Origin: Archangium sp.
Lineage (GTDB): Bacteria; Myxococcota; Myxococcia; Myxococcales; Myxococcaceae
Assembly (NCBI GenBank): GCA_030681645.1
Contig: JAUXRX010000010.1
Span: forward strand, 62,001 to 126,000
DNA length: 64,000 nucleotides
Direction: 5' to 3'
In this document: positions 7,108 through 17,035 of the stretch, piece after piece
Position numbering within the stretch: the first letter of the stretch is position 1
Layout of the letters: the number at the start of each line of letters is the position of its first letter
Program-made: the position numbers and the translations under genes
Notes under the pieces: model-generated
Told to the model about the DNA's origin: nothing
The model's input: the letters and a program-made list of their open reading frames with translations, nothing else
Databases searched by the model: none

Positions 7108-8409
7108 TCAGCCGCGCCGGGAGGTGAACCGCCGGCGAGCCAGCGCCAACAGCCCCAGCCCGAGCGCGGCGAGCGACGCGTCCATGGGGATGGCGCTGCA
7201 CGTCTGGCCCTTCGAGTCAGGCGAGGCGCTGAGCTTGAGCGACGAGGTCGCGTCGCGGTTCTCCGGGTAGCGGCGGTCGGGGAACGCGAGATGCGCCTGC
7301 AGCTGCAGGTCGTAGGTGCCGTCCACGTCGGCGATGAAGGTCGGCACGTTGCCGTCCTGGTACGCGTATTCCCAGTGGCGCGACATCGTGACCACGCCCT
7401 GCGGGTTGCTGATGGTCGCCTTGCTCGCCTGGGGCCGCGCCTTCACCGTCCACACGTACTCGAGGGCCGCGCCGTTGCGGTTGGCGAAGATCGGCAGGCG
7501 GAATTTCTCACCCGCCGCGAGCATCACCTGGCCACCGGCGTGCACGTTGAACGGGCCGTTCGGGTCGAGGCAGTCTTCGCGATTGTTCGGGTCGACCACC
7601 ACGCAGTAGCGCGCGTCGCAGAGGTCGCCCAACGCGTCGCCGTCGTCGTCGAGCTGGTCGCGGTTGCGCACCGCGGCGCAGTTGTCGGCCGTGTTCAGGA
7701 TGCCGTCGTTGTCCTGGTCGAGGTCGCAGACGTCGCCCATTCCATCGACGTCGGTGTCGAGCTGCGTCGAGTTCACCGCGCCCACGCAGTTGTCGAACGT
7801 GTCCGAGATGTTGTCGCCGTCGACGTCGGCGTTGCAGCGCGCGTCGGCCAGCGGCGCGTTGCCCGGGTTGGGCAGCAGCGGGCACACGTCGAGCGTGTCG
7901 AGAATGCCGTCGCCGTCGTCGTCGTTGTCGCACACGTTGCCCGCGAGGTTGCCGTTGGTGTCGAGCTGCTCGCGGTTGGGAATGTTCGGGCAGTTGTCCG
8001 CCGCGTTCATCACCGCGTCGCCGTCGATGTCGCCGTCGCAGCTGTCACCCTGCCCGTCTCCATCGGCATCGAGCTGGCTGAAGTTCGACGCGCCGCTGCA
8101 GTTGTCGCAGCTGTCGCCCACGCCATCGCCGTCGCCGTCGAGCTGATCGCGGTTCGAGGCGAAGGCGCAGTTGTCGTGGTCGTCCGACTTGCCGTCGCCG
8201 TCCGCGTCGTCGGTGTACGCGAGCGTCTTGCCGTCGTCCGTGTACGCCACCCAGACCGAGCAGCCGCAGCCGCAACCACAACCACAGCCGCCGCCCTCCT
8301 CCGCGGGCTTGCCGCACTGACTGCCCAGGCACTCGGGGTTGTCCGTCCCCTGTGCGAAGGCCGGAGTGGCGAGGACGACGAGGGAGCTGATGAGCGCGAG
8401 TCGATGCAT
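7108..8409 (-). CDS. Thrombospondin type 3 repeat surface protein with MYXO-CTERM-like tail
   Basis: 433 residues. Sec signal MHRLALISSLVVLATPAFA. Then a Gly/Cys block (GGGCGCGCGCGCSVW), about seven thrombospondin type 3 calcium-binding repeats (pattern DxDGDGxGDxCDNC, residues about 65-270), a beta-rich domain (about 285-395) and a C-terminus with a Cys (QTCSAIP), a hydrophobic helix (ASLAALGLGLLALA) and RRRFTSRRG. Cys-helix-Arg cluster is the layout of the MYXO-CTERM sorting signal, though the Gly-Cys is not canonical here. The protein is probably processed and anchored at the cell surface. Downstream of the macAB-tolC operon on the same strand but separated by 145 bp. Confidence 0.85.
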   Translation of the reverse strand: MHRLALISSLVVLATPAFAQGTDNPECLGSQCGKPAEEGGGCGCGCGCGCSVWVAYTDDGKTLAYTDDADGDGKSDDHDNCAFASNRDQLDGDGDGVGDSCDNCSGASNFSQLDADGDGQGDSCDGDIDGDAVMNAADNCPNIPNREQLDTNGNLAGNVCDNDDDGDGILDTLDVCPLLPNPGNAPLADARCNADVDGDNISDTFDNCVGAVNSTQLDTDVDGMGDVCDLDQDNDGILNTADNCAAVRNRDQLDDDGDALGDLCDARYCVVVDPNNREDCLDPNGPFNVHAGGQVMLAAGEKFRLPIFANRNGAALEYVWTVKARPQASKATISNPQGVVTMSRHWEYAYQDGNVPTFIADVDGTYDLQLQAHLAFPDRRYPENRDATSSLKLSASPDSKGQTCSAIPMDASLAALGLGLLALARRRFTSRRG

Positions 8410-8523
8410 GGGCTTCTCCTTGGAGGTCCATGTGGCTCGAGCCGTTTCCTGCGGTTCATCGGGTGTGATTTCCGGGCCTTGCGAGGTCTACGCTCAACCC
8501 TCCCTCGGCGGCTGCGCATTCAA

Positions 8524-8544
8524 CGCTCTCCCTCGGGGAGAGCG
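8524..8544 (-). terminator. Likely terminator of the macA-macB-tolC operon
   Basis: A perfect 9-bp inverted repeat (CGCTCTCCC / GGGAGAGCG, 3-base loop) lies 10 bp beyond the tolC stop codon in the direction of transcription. Only short T runs follow, so it may rely on stem strength. The GGGAGAGCGACC edge is shared with the palindromes at 27917-28000 and 28243-28420. Confidence 0.55.
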
Positions 8545-8554
8545 ACCAGCTCGA

Positions 8555-9852
8555 TCAGCGGCGACCCAGCGCGGCGACCAACGCGGCTCGCGCGGCGGCG
8601 AGGGTGAACTTCGCCTGCACCTCCTGCCCGGCGGCCTGCGTCGCGGTGACCTGCGCGTCGGACAGCTCGAGCGCGTTGCCCGCCCCGGCCCTGTACCGCC
8701 CCTCCGCCAGCCGCAGCTTCTCCTGCGCCGCCGCGCGCGCCTCGGCCGCCACCTCCACCGTCTCCTTCGCCGACGACACGTCGAGCAGGGCCTGCTGCAC
8801 CTCGAAGCTCACCTGCAAGGTGAGCTCATCACGCTGCGCCGCGAGTTGACGCAGCGTCGCTTCACCCTCGCGCTCTCTCGCCGGGGTCACCCCGCCCTCG
8901 TACAGCGCCCAGCTCAGGCTCAGCTGCCCGCTCAGGTTGGGCACGATGGTCGGCAGCTGCCGCGACGCGAGCGTTCCACCGAGCTGAAGCCCGAGCGAAG
9001 GGAAGTACGCCGCCCTCGTGCCTCGCAGCGTGCGCTCCTGTGCCTCGACCTGCGCCCGCAGCGCCGCCACCTCGGGCCTCGCGCCCAGCGCCTCGGGCAG
9101 CAACACCGCCACCTCCTGCCCTTCACCTTCCACCGCGACCGGCGCGCCGTCGACCACCTCCCAGGTGGGCGGCGCGGCGACCCCCAGCGCCTGCGTCACC
9201 CGCGCGCGCGCCACCGCGTAGCCGTTCTTCGCGTTGAGCACCGTGAGCCGCGCGTTCGCCTGGTCGGCCTTCGCCTGCGCGAGGTCGATCTCCGGCCGCG
9301 TGCCCACCTTCACCATGCCGTCGATCTGCGCGAGGTGCGCCGAGGTGTTCTCGAGCGCGGCGCGGGCGATCTCCACCAACTCCCGCTGCGACGCCGCGGC
9401 GAAGAAGAGCGTGCGCACCGTGTAGTCGCTCGTCCTGTGCTGCGCGCGCTCCTGGGCCTCCTGCGCCTGCGCGGTGGACAGCGCCGCCTGGTAGCGCTGC
9501 CAGCCCTGTCCGAAGTCCCACAGCGTCGCGCTCACCTGCAGGCCGCTGCTCCAATAATCCGACGAGGCGAGCGAGGCGGCCGACGCGGTGTCGACGCTGC
9601 TGGGCACCGCGCCCGGCCGGGCCACGAAGTTCGCCGTCGAGCGGCTGTAGCCGAAGTTGAACGACACCGAGGGCAGCAGCGGCGCCAGCGCCTGCCGCGC
9701 CCGCGCGTCGGCCGCCTCCACCTGGGCCCGCGCCGCCTGCAGGGACGGCCGGTGCTCACGCGCCAACGCCAGCGCTTCCTCCAGGGTGAGCGACGCCGGC
9801 AACGCGGCCAGCGCGCTCCCCGAGACGAACAGCGTGAGCAGCAGCGCGCGCA

Positions 9853-9856
<4 letters not shown>
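8555..9856 (-). CDS. TolC-family outer-membrane efflux protein
   Basis: 433 residues; the outer-membrane channel of a tripartite pump. Signal peptide MMRALLLTLFVSGSALA. Two homologous halves of the outer membrane factor fold are visible, each with long Ala/Gln-rich helices, starting LTLEEALALAREHRPSLQAARAQ and LPEALGARPEVAALRAQVEAQ; beta-strand segments such as SVSFNFGYSRS and SLGLQLGGTL lie between. The length is normal for the family. The ATG at 9856 overlaps the stop of the permease gene by 4 bp (ATGA), which shows translational coupling as last gene of the operon. Confidence 0.9.
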
Positions 9857-11774
<1,918 letters not shown>

Positions 11775-11775
11775 G

Positions 11776-12999
11776 TCAGAAGAGCCTCGTGGGAGGGCCG
11801 CTCGCCCCGCGTTGCGGAGAGCCGCTGCGGGGCGTGCCCGACGAAGAACTCGCCGCACCCGACCTGTCCGTCACCACCAGGTCGCCCTCCTCGAGACCAC
11901 TGAGCACCTCGGTGAAGCTGCCGTCGGTCACGCCCGTGGCCACCGCCACCCGCAGCGGCTTGCCCGCGCGCAGTACCGTCACCGCCCGCGTGCCGGGCTT
12001 CGGCGCGGGCACCTCGTCGCTCTTGCCCATCGGCTCGAAGCGGAAGCGCAGCGCCGCGTTGGGCACCTTGAGCACGTCTTTCGCTTCCTGCGTGGTGAAG
12101 GTGACGTTGGCCGTCATGCCCGGGCGCAGCAGCAGCTCGGGGTTCTCGACGTCGATGACCGCGTCGTAGGTGACGACGTTCGACACCACCTGCGCCGCGT
12201 AGCGGATCTGCCGGATGCGCCCGGTGAAGCGCCGGTTGGGAAAGGCGTCGACCGAGAAGGTGGCGGTGAGGTCGGTCTTGAGCTTGCCCACGTCGGCCTC
12301 GGCGACGTTGGTGTGCACCTGCATGCTGGTGAGGTTCTCCGCGATGGTGAAGAGGGTGGGCGAAGCGAGCGAGGCGGCCACCGTCTGCCCCACGTCCACC
12401 GCGCGGCTGATGATGGTGCCGTCGATGGGTGAGCTGATGATGGTGTACGCGAGGTTGACCTGCGCCTGCTGCCGCTGCGCGCGCGCCTGCGAGACGGCGG
12501 CCTCGGCGGCGTCGATGGTGGCCCTGGCGACCTCCCACTCTGCCTGCGCCGCGTCGAGGTCGGCCGGGGCGATCAACTTCTGCGCCGCGAGTTCGGCCGC
12601 GCGGCGCAGCTTCCTCTCCGCATCGGCGGCCTGCGCCTTCGCCCGCGCCACGTTCGCCTGCGCGGCCTTCTCGTTCGCCACGCTCTGCGCGAGCGCCGCG
12701 CTGAACAGCTGCGGGTCGATGGTGGCGAGCACGTCGCCCTTCTTCACCTGCGAGTTGAAGTCGGCCGCGAGCGACTGAATGCGCCCCGACACCTGCGTGC
12801 CCACCTGCACGGTGACGGTGGCCGAGAGCGTGCCGGTGGCGGTGACGCGAGACACCACGTCGCCGCGCGTGACGGGGGCGGTGACGAACGGGGGCGCCTC
12901 GTCCGTCGAGCGCCCCTTCCACCACAGGCCGCCGCCCACCACGCCGGCGATCAGCGCCGCCCCCACTGCCACCACCTTTGGCCAGGCCCGCATGTCCAT
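11776..12999 (-). CDS. macA: MacA-type periplasmic adaptor (membrane fusion protein)
   Basis: 407 residues. N-terminal membrane anchor (VVAVGAALIAGVVGGGLWW), biotinyl-lipoyl halves (VGTQVSGRIQSLAADFNSQV and later SSPIDGTIISRAVDVGQTV), an alpha-helical hairpin of Ala/Gln/Lys heptads (about 95-175) and a beta-barrel and membrane-proximal domain up to about 370. The tail is a Ser/Gly/Pro-rich low-complexity region. Bridges the MacB permease and the TolC channel. First gene of a four-gene operon (adaptor, ATPase, permease, TolC). ATG at 12999 with a second in-frame ATG two codons later. Confidence 0.93.
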   Translation of the reverse strand: MDMRAWPKVVAVGAALIAGVVGGGLWWKGRSTDEAPPFVTAPVTRGDVVSRVTATGTLSATVTVQVGTQVSGRIQSLAADFNSQVKKGDVLATIDPQLFSAALAQSVANEKAAQANVARAKAQAADAERKLRRAAELAAQKLIAPADLDAAQAEWEVARATIDAAEAAVSQARAQRQQAQVNLAYTIISSPIDGTIISRAVDVGQTVAASLASPTLFTIAENLTSMQVHTNVAEADVGKLKTDLTATFSVDAFPNRRFTGRIRQIRYAAQVVSNVVTYDAVIDVENPELLLRPGMTANVTFTTQEAKDVLKVPNAALRFRFEPMGKSDEVPAPKPGTRAVTVLRAGKPLRVAVATGVTDGSFTEVLSGLEEGDLVVTDRSGAASSSSGTPRSGSPQRGASGPPTRLF

Positions 13000-13068
13000 C
13001 GCTCCTTCCCCTCGCCAACACCCGACCGGCGCGGAGGACAAAGCGGGACGGGTGCAAGACCAAATCCC

Positions 13069-13084
13069 CTGCGCAGTTGCGCAG
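13069..13084. promoter_or_regulatory. Small perfect inverted repeat between divergent macA and amidase genes
   Basis: CTGCGCA-GT-TGCGCAG, a 7-bp perfect dyad 70 bp upstream of macA and about 100 bp upstream of the amidase start. It is the right size and place for an operator of a repressor controlling the efflux operon, but no regulator gene is adjacent and the match could be chance in GC-rich DNA. The rest of the 186-bp gap shows nothing clear. Confidence 0.25.
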
Positions 13085-13185
13085 AAGGAGGGAGCCCGGC
13101 CCGGTCGCCCGCGCAGCGGTTGCGGCGCCCCTCCCACGACGGCTTCACCGCAGGGACGCTCATGGATATGAGAAGGTGCGTCGCC

Positions 13186-14601
13186 ATGAGCGGCAACGCG
13201 TGGGAACTGGCGGAGTGGGACGCGGTCGAGACCGCCGAGCGACTGAAGCGCCGCGAGGTGAGCCCCACCGAGGTGATTCAGGCCGCCGTCACTCGCGCGA
13301 GAGACGCCGCTGCCCTCGGCGCGATCGTCACGCCCACGTACGAGCAGGCGCTGGCCGCGGCCACGAAGACGACCCCCTCGGGCGGGCTGTCCGGCGTGCC
13401 CACCTTCATCAAGGACCTCGCGCAGGTCGAAGGCGTGCGCACCACCTGGGGCACCGCCGCCGCGGGCGACTACGTCTCTTTGAAGAGCGACCCCACGGTG
13501 AAGGCGATGCAGGCCACCGGGATGATCAGCCTGGGCAAGAGCGCCACGCCCGAGTTCGGGCTCACCGCCACCACCGAGCCGCTCTTCTCCCAGCCGTGCC
13601 GGAACCCGTGGGCGCCGAACCACTCCACCGGCGGTTCCTCGGGAGGCGCCGGCGCGCTGGTGGCCGCGGGCGTGGTGCCGCTCGCGCACGGCAGCGACGG
13701 CGGTGGCTCGATTCGCATTCCTTCGTCGTGCTGCGGGCTGGTGGGCCTCAAGCCCTCGCGCCGGCGGCTCGACATGGAAGGCTCGAACCTGCTCCCGGTG
13801 AACGTCGCGGTGCATGGCGTGCTCACCCGCACCGTGCGCGACACGGTGGCGTTCTGGAACGCGGTCGAGGCGCAGCTGCGCAAGCACCGCCTCCCGCCCA
13901 TCGGCGAGGTGAAGCGGAAGCCCGACAAGAAGCTGCGCATCGGCGTCTACGTCGAGTCGCCGCTGGGCAGCGTGGTGCACCCCGACGCCATCAAGGCCGC
14001 CGAGCAGGCCGCCGCGCTCTGCACCGAGCTGGGCCACGACGTGCAGCCCATTGCCTGCCCCGTGGAGCGCCAGGTGGGCCAGGACTTCCAGCGCCTGTGG
14101 GGCTTCATCGCGTACGTGCACCTCAAGGGCAGCCGCGCGCTGGTGCACCGCCGCTTCGACGCCGGCAAGCTCGAGCCGGGCACGCGGAACTTCGGCCGCT
14201 ACTTCTCCAGCCAGGCCGCCAGCTCGCTCAACGCCATCCGCCGGCTGCGCGGCTTCACCCGCACCTGGGCCACGCTGATGGAGCGCTACGACGTGTTGAT
14301 GTGCCCCACGCTGGGCGAGCCACCGCCGCCGCTGGGCTACCTGCGGACTGATCAGCCCTTCGAGACCGCCTTCAGCCGCCTCGTCTCGTTCACGCCCTTC
14401 ACCGCCACGGCCAACTCGGCCGGAGCGCCGGCGCTCTCGCTGCCGCTGGGCCGCAGCGCAGACGGGCTGCCGATGGGCGTTCAGTTCGCCGCCGCCCACG
14501 GGCGCGACGCGCTCTTGCTCGAGCTCGCCTTCACCATCGAGGAAGCGCGGCCGTGGCAGCGCATCGCGCCCCGCGAGCGCTGGGCGAGCCTCACGAGGTG
14601 A
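13186..14601 (+). CDS. Amidase signature family hydrolase
   Basis: 471 residues, the usual length for the family. The Ser-cisSer-Lys triad is intact: Lys76 in PTFIKDLAQ, cis-Ser151 in STGGSSGGAGAL and nucleophile Ser175 in HGSDGGGSIRIP. Hydrolyses a carboxamide or ester. The best general resemblance is to the free-standing amidases annotated as glutamyl-tRNA amidotransferase A-like or 6-aminohexanoate-dimer hydrolase-like; no GatB or GatC gene is nearby, so a tRNA role is unlikely. No signal peptide. Start at 13186 because conserved sequence begins just after MSGNAWELAEWDA. The 3' end overlaps the convergent CBS gene by 11 bp. Confidence 0.88.
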   Translation: MSGNAWELAEWDAVETAERLKRREVSPTEVIQAAVTRARDAAALGAIVTPTYEQALAAATKTTPSGGLSGVPTFIKDLAQVEGVRTTWGTAAAGDYVSLKSDPTVKAMQATGMISLGKSATPEFGLTATTEPLFSQPCRNPWAPNHSTGGSSGGAGALVAAGVVPLAHGSDGGGSIRIPSSCCGLVGLKPSRRRLDMEGSNLLPVNVAVHGVLTRTVRDTVAFWNAVEAQLRKHRLPPIGEVKRKPDKKLRIGVYVESPLGSVVHPDAIKAAEQAAALCTELGHDVQPIACPVERQVGQDFQRLWGFIAYVHLKGSRALVHRRFDAGKLEPGTRNFGRYFSSQAASSLNAIRRLRGFTRTWATLMERYDVLMCPTLGEPPPPLGYLRTDQPFETAFSRLVSFTPFTATANSAGAPALSLPLGRSADGLPMGVQFAAAHGRDALLLELAFTIEEARPWQRIAPRERWASLTR

Positions 14602-14998
14602 CGAGCGGCTCGTGGTCCGACAGCACCCGGCCCGCCTCGCGCAGCACGTCGACGTAGCTGACGATGCCGGCGAGGTGGCTGTCGTTGTCGAGCACGGGCA
14701 GCGCGCCGATGCGGTTCTCGGCCATGAGGTCGATGAGCTCCACCACGTCGGTGACGGGCGTCACCGCGAGCACGTCGGCGCTCATCACCTCGCTCACCGG
14801 CTGACTGAGCACCTCCTGCGAGCGCTTGAGGCGCAGCAGGTCTCGATCGCTCAACATGCCCACCAGCTCCTGGCGTTCATCGAGCACCGGCAGGTGCCGC
14901 ACGTCGAACTCATCGAGGGTCTTGAGCGCTTCGCGCACGCTCGCCGTCTGGCGAATGGTGACGACCTTCGTCGTCATCAGGTCCATCGCGGTAGCCAT
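14591..14998 (-). CDS. Two-CBS-domain protein
   Basis: 135 residues made of a tandem pair of CBS domains, (about 1-60: MDLMTTKVVTIRQTASVREAL...LVGMLSDRDLL; 65-130: VSEVMSADVLAVTPVTDVVEL...LAGIVSYVDVLR). Such Bateman modules bind adenine nucleotides and sense energy state. There is no attached enzyme domain, so it may act on a partner. 10 bp downstream of the GerW-like gene on the same strand; likely one transcript. Confidence 0.9.
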   Translation of the reverse strand: MATAMDLMTTKVVTIRQTASVREALKTLDEFDVRHLPVLDERQELVGMLSDRDLLRLKRSQEVLSQPVSEVMSADVLAVTPVTDVVELIDLMAENRIGALPVLDNDSHLAGIVSYVDVLREAGRVLSDHEPLVTS

Positions 14999-15008
14999 GA
15001 CTGCTCCT

Positions 15009-15446
15009 TCAGCTGGGCGAGGTCACCTCTTCGTCCTGCGTGCCCGGGGCAGGCCTGGTGCGAACCGGAATTTTCGTCGCCTGGCGATGCATGAATTGCG
15101 TCACCACGGCGGTGGCCAGGTCGATGGCCCGCCGCACTCCGAAGGCCGCTTCCGTCCACAGCGGGCGGTTGCTGCGCCCATCGACGTGAATCGGCGTGAA
15201 GACCACGTCATCGCCCTGCTCGTAGATGAAGCCCACGGGCCGCACGTTGAGGCCGATGCCCATGCCGCCCGCGTAGCCGCCGTTCTCGGCGCCCTGCGAG
15301 CCGCCGCCACCAGCGCCACCGGAGACCACCGCCACCGGCACGATGGTGTGGTGCTCCAGCTCGATGGCCTGACCGAACACCGCCTGCACGCTGCCATCGC
15401 GCTCGAGCGTGACGGCCACCTGCTTCACCATGTCTTCGAACGGCAT
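15009..15446 (-). CDS. GerW/YtfJ-family sporulation-type protein
   Basis: 145 residues. The GerW (YtfJ) family signature is seen as a charged N-terminus (FEDMVKQVAVTLERDGSVQAVFGQ), a Gly-rich middle (SGGAGGGGSQG, GGYAGGMGIGLNVRPVGFI) and VVFTPI. In Bacillus the protein is needed for normal spore germination; in Gram-negative genomes its role is unknown. The C-terminal 35 residues are variable. The ATG at 15446 begins the conserved part. Probably co-transcribed with the CBS gene downstream. Confidence 0.82.
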   Translation of the reverse strand: MPFEDMVKQVAVTLERDGSVQAVFGQAIELEHHTIVPVAVVSGGAGGGGSQGAENGGYAGGMGIGLNVRPVGFIYEQGDDVVFTPIHVDGRSNRPLWTEAAFGVRRAIDLATAVVTQFMHRQATKIPVRTRPAPGTQDEEVTSPS

Positions 15447-15581
15447 AGGACTACCTCCACGCCCGGGCGGCTGCATTTCCCAGACCGCGGGGTGGAGTAG
15501 GCTTCGGGCATGCGCCGCCGAGTGTCAGACCCCTCTGCTATCCGTTCGGTCGTTCAACACTCACGGAAAGGCAGGCGAACG

Positions 15582-15878
15582 ATGGCGAGGGCGAAGGGAC
15601 GGGACGTGATTCTGGAGTTGATGGAGTCGGTCGCGGCGTTGGAGGCGACCGGGGCCGAGCAGACGGAGCGCTTCGACGACCTGGCAACGCAGTTCGGGGT
15701 CATGGCGACCCAAATGAGCGCGCTGGCGACACAGGTGAACGCGCTCACCCTGGGGGCGCGAGCCAGCCAGGCCCAGTTGGCCCGCGTGGCCCGGTTGATC
15801 TTCGAGCTCGCGGATGATCACCAACGCATCGAAGGGCTCGAAGTGCGCGTCGGGAAGCTCGAGCGCAAGGCTGGCTGA
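15582..15878 (+). CDS. Small coiled-coil protein
   Basis: 98 residues, almost entirely helical. The Thr/Gln/Met heptad stretch (LATQFGVMATQMSALATQVNAL) and the charged end (IEGLEVRVGKLERKA) predict a coiled coil. The ATG at 15582 has GCAGGCG upstream. No family recognised. Ends 5 bp before the stop of the convergent lipoprotein gene. Confidence 0.55.
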   Translation: MARAKGRDVILELMESVAALEATGAEQTERFDDLATQFGVMATQMSALATQVNALTLGARASQAQLARVARLIFELADDHQRIEGLEVRVGKLERKAG

Positions 15879-15883
15879 ACGGG

Positions 15884-17035
15884 CTACTCGAAGAGCGAGA
15901 CCTCGGAGAGCCGCGTCACGCCGCCGCCGAAGCCGACGCGCACCTCGCTGATGGGCACACCGGCGTCGAGAGCGACGGTGAAGAACTGCGGCTCGGGCTG
16001 CGGCTCGAAGTCGAAGCCGCCATCGCGCCGGGGCCTGCGCACGAAGCTCGGCGCCCCGCCATTCCACATCGACGTCGGCAACACCTGCTGCACCAGCGGC
16101 AGCGCGCCTCCGTCGGCGTCGAAGAGCACGACCGCCATGAGCGTCGACTCGGTCTCCGCGCCGCGCACCACCACCGCCGACAGCGGCACCGGCGTCGCGA
16201 GCTTGAAGCTCACCAGGAAGACGGGGCCGCTGCCGGCGTCCACGTCCACCGGGGTGAGGTCACCGTCGGTGAGCGGACACGGGCTCGCCACCGCGGGGCA
16301 CGCGAGGCCGCGGCTGAGGGGCACGCGGGCGCCGGCGAGCGGCAGCTCCTGGCCGGAGCGCACCTCGATGGTGGTCGAGCCTGCACCGAACGGTCCGGCC
16401 TCGGCCTCCGTGGTCGTCACGCGCGCGCGCAGCTGCACCCCGCCCGAGAAGTCTTCGAGCGCGGCGTCGTCGAGGCGCAGGTCCTGGCGGCTGGGCGCGA
16501 GCACGCCGGTGACGGCGTCGAACGCGAGGACCGAGTCATCCACCCGCCACGCGAGGCCACCGTCTTCGGTGAACCACTCCGCGCGGTGCGTGAGCTGCGT
16601 GCCCTCGGGCGGCGGCAGGGGCATCACCGGCTCGAAGTGCAGCACGCCGTCGACGCGCGAGGGCCCCGCCCGCCAGTCAGGAAACGGGGGCAACGCCACC
16701 TCGCCCGACAAGCCGAGGAGGTCGGAGAACACCGCGCCGCCCGAGGGGAAGGTGGTCTCGACGCGGAAGCAGAATTGCCCGAAGTCGCTCAGCTTCGTCG
16801 CCTGCGCGCGGAAGACGTCGAAGGAGTAGTTGCCGGCCTCGTCGGCCGCCGTCTCCTTGAAGGGCTTCGCGTCTTCACAGCTGAGCCCATTCGTCGACAC
16901 CGGATCCCTGAGCAGCCGCACCAGCTGGCCCACCACCGGCTCAGGTGAGGTGACGCTGCCGTGCACGGGGAGGATGTCGTCGGGGTTGAAGCAGGCGGGC
17001 AGCGCGAGCAGCAGCGCCAGAAATGAGCGTCGCAT
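15884..17035 (-). CDS. Lipoprotein partner of the TonB-dependent receptor
   Basis: 383 residues. Signal MRRSFLALLLALPAC with lipobox LPAC. The mature protein has beta-rich regions: an N-terminal segment like a carboxypeptidase-regulatory fold (GSVTSPEPVVGQLVRLLRDP), and a C-terminal region that may be a galactose-binding-like beta sandwich (VSFKLATPVPLSAVVVRG). Its start overlaps the stop of the TonB-dependent receptor gene (TGATG), so the two are translated together. By analogy with SusC/SusD-type pairs it may be the surface partner of the receptor, but no SusD similarity is visible. Function unknown. Confidence 0.72.
   Translation of the reverse strand: MRRSFLALLLALPACFNPDDILPVHGSVTSPEPVVGQLVRLLRDPVSTNGLSCEDAKPFKETAADEAGNYSFDVFRAQATKLSDFGQFCFRVETTFPSGGAVFSDLLGLSGEVALPPFPDWRAGPSRVDGVLHFEPVMPLPPPEGTQLTHRAEWFTEDGGLAWRVDDSVLAFDAVTGVLAPSRQDLRLDDAALEDFSGGVQLRARVTTTEAEAGPFGAGSTTIEVRSGQELPLAGARVPLSRGLACPAVASPCPLTDGDLTPVDVDAGSGPVFLVSFKLATPVPLSAVVVRGAETESTLMAVVLFDADGGALPLVQQVLPTSMWNGGAPSFVRRPRRDGGFDFEPQPEPQFFTVALDAGVPISEVRVGFGGGVTRLSEVSLFE

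Noticed and set aside
11776..14499. A 907-residue frame on the minus strand that includes the adaptor protein
   Set aside because: Only the part from 12999 downward is a membrane fusion protein; the rest is antisense to the amidase with triad intact.
13186..14601. GatA, subunit of tRNA amidotransferase
   Set aside because: Amidase triad alone is not specific and no gatB or gatC partner lies nearby.
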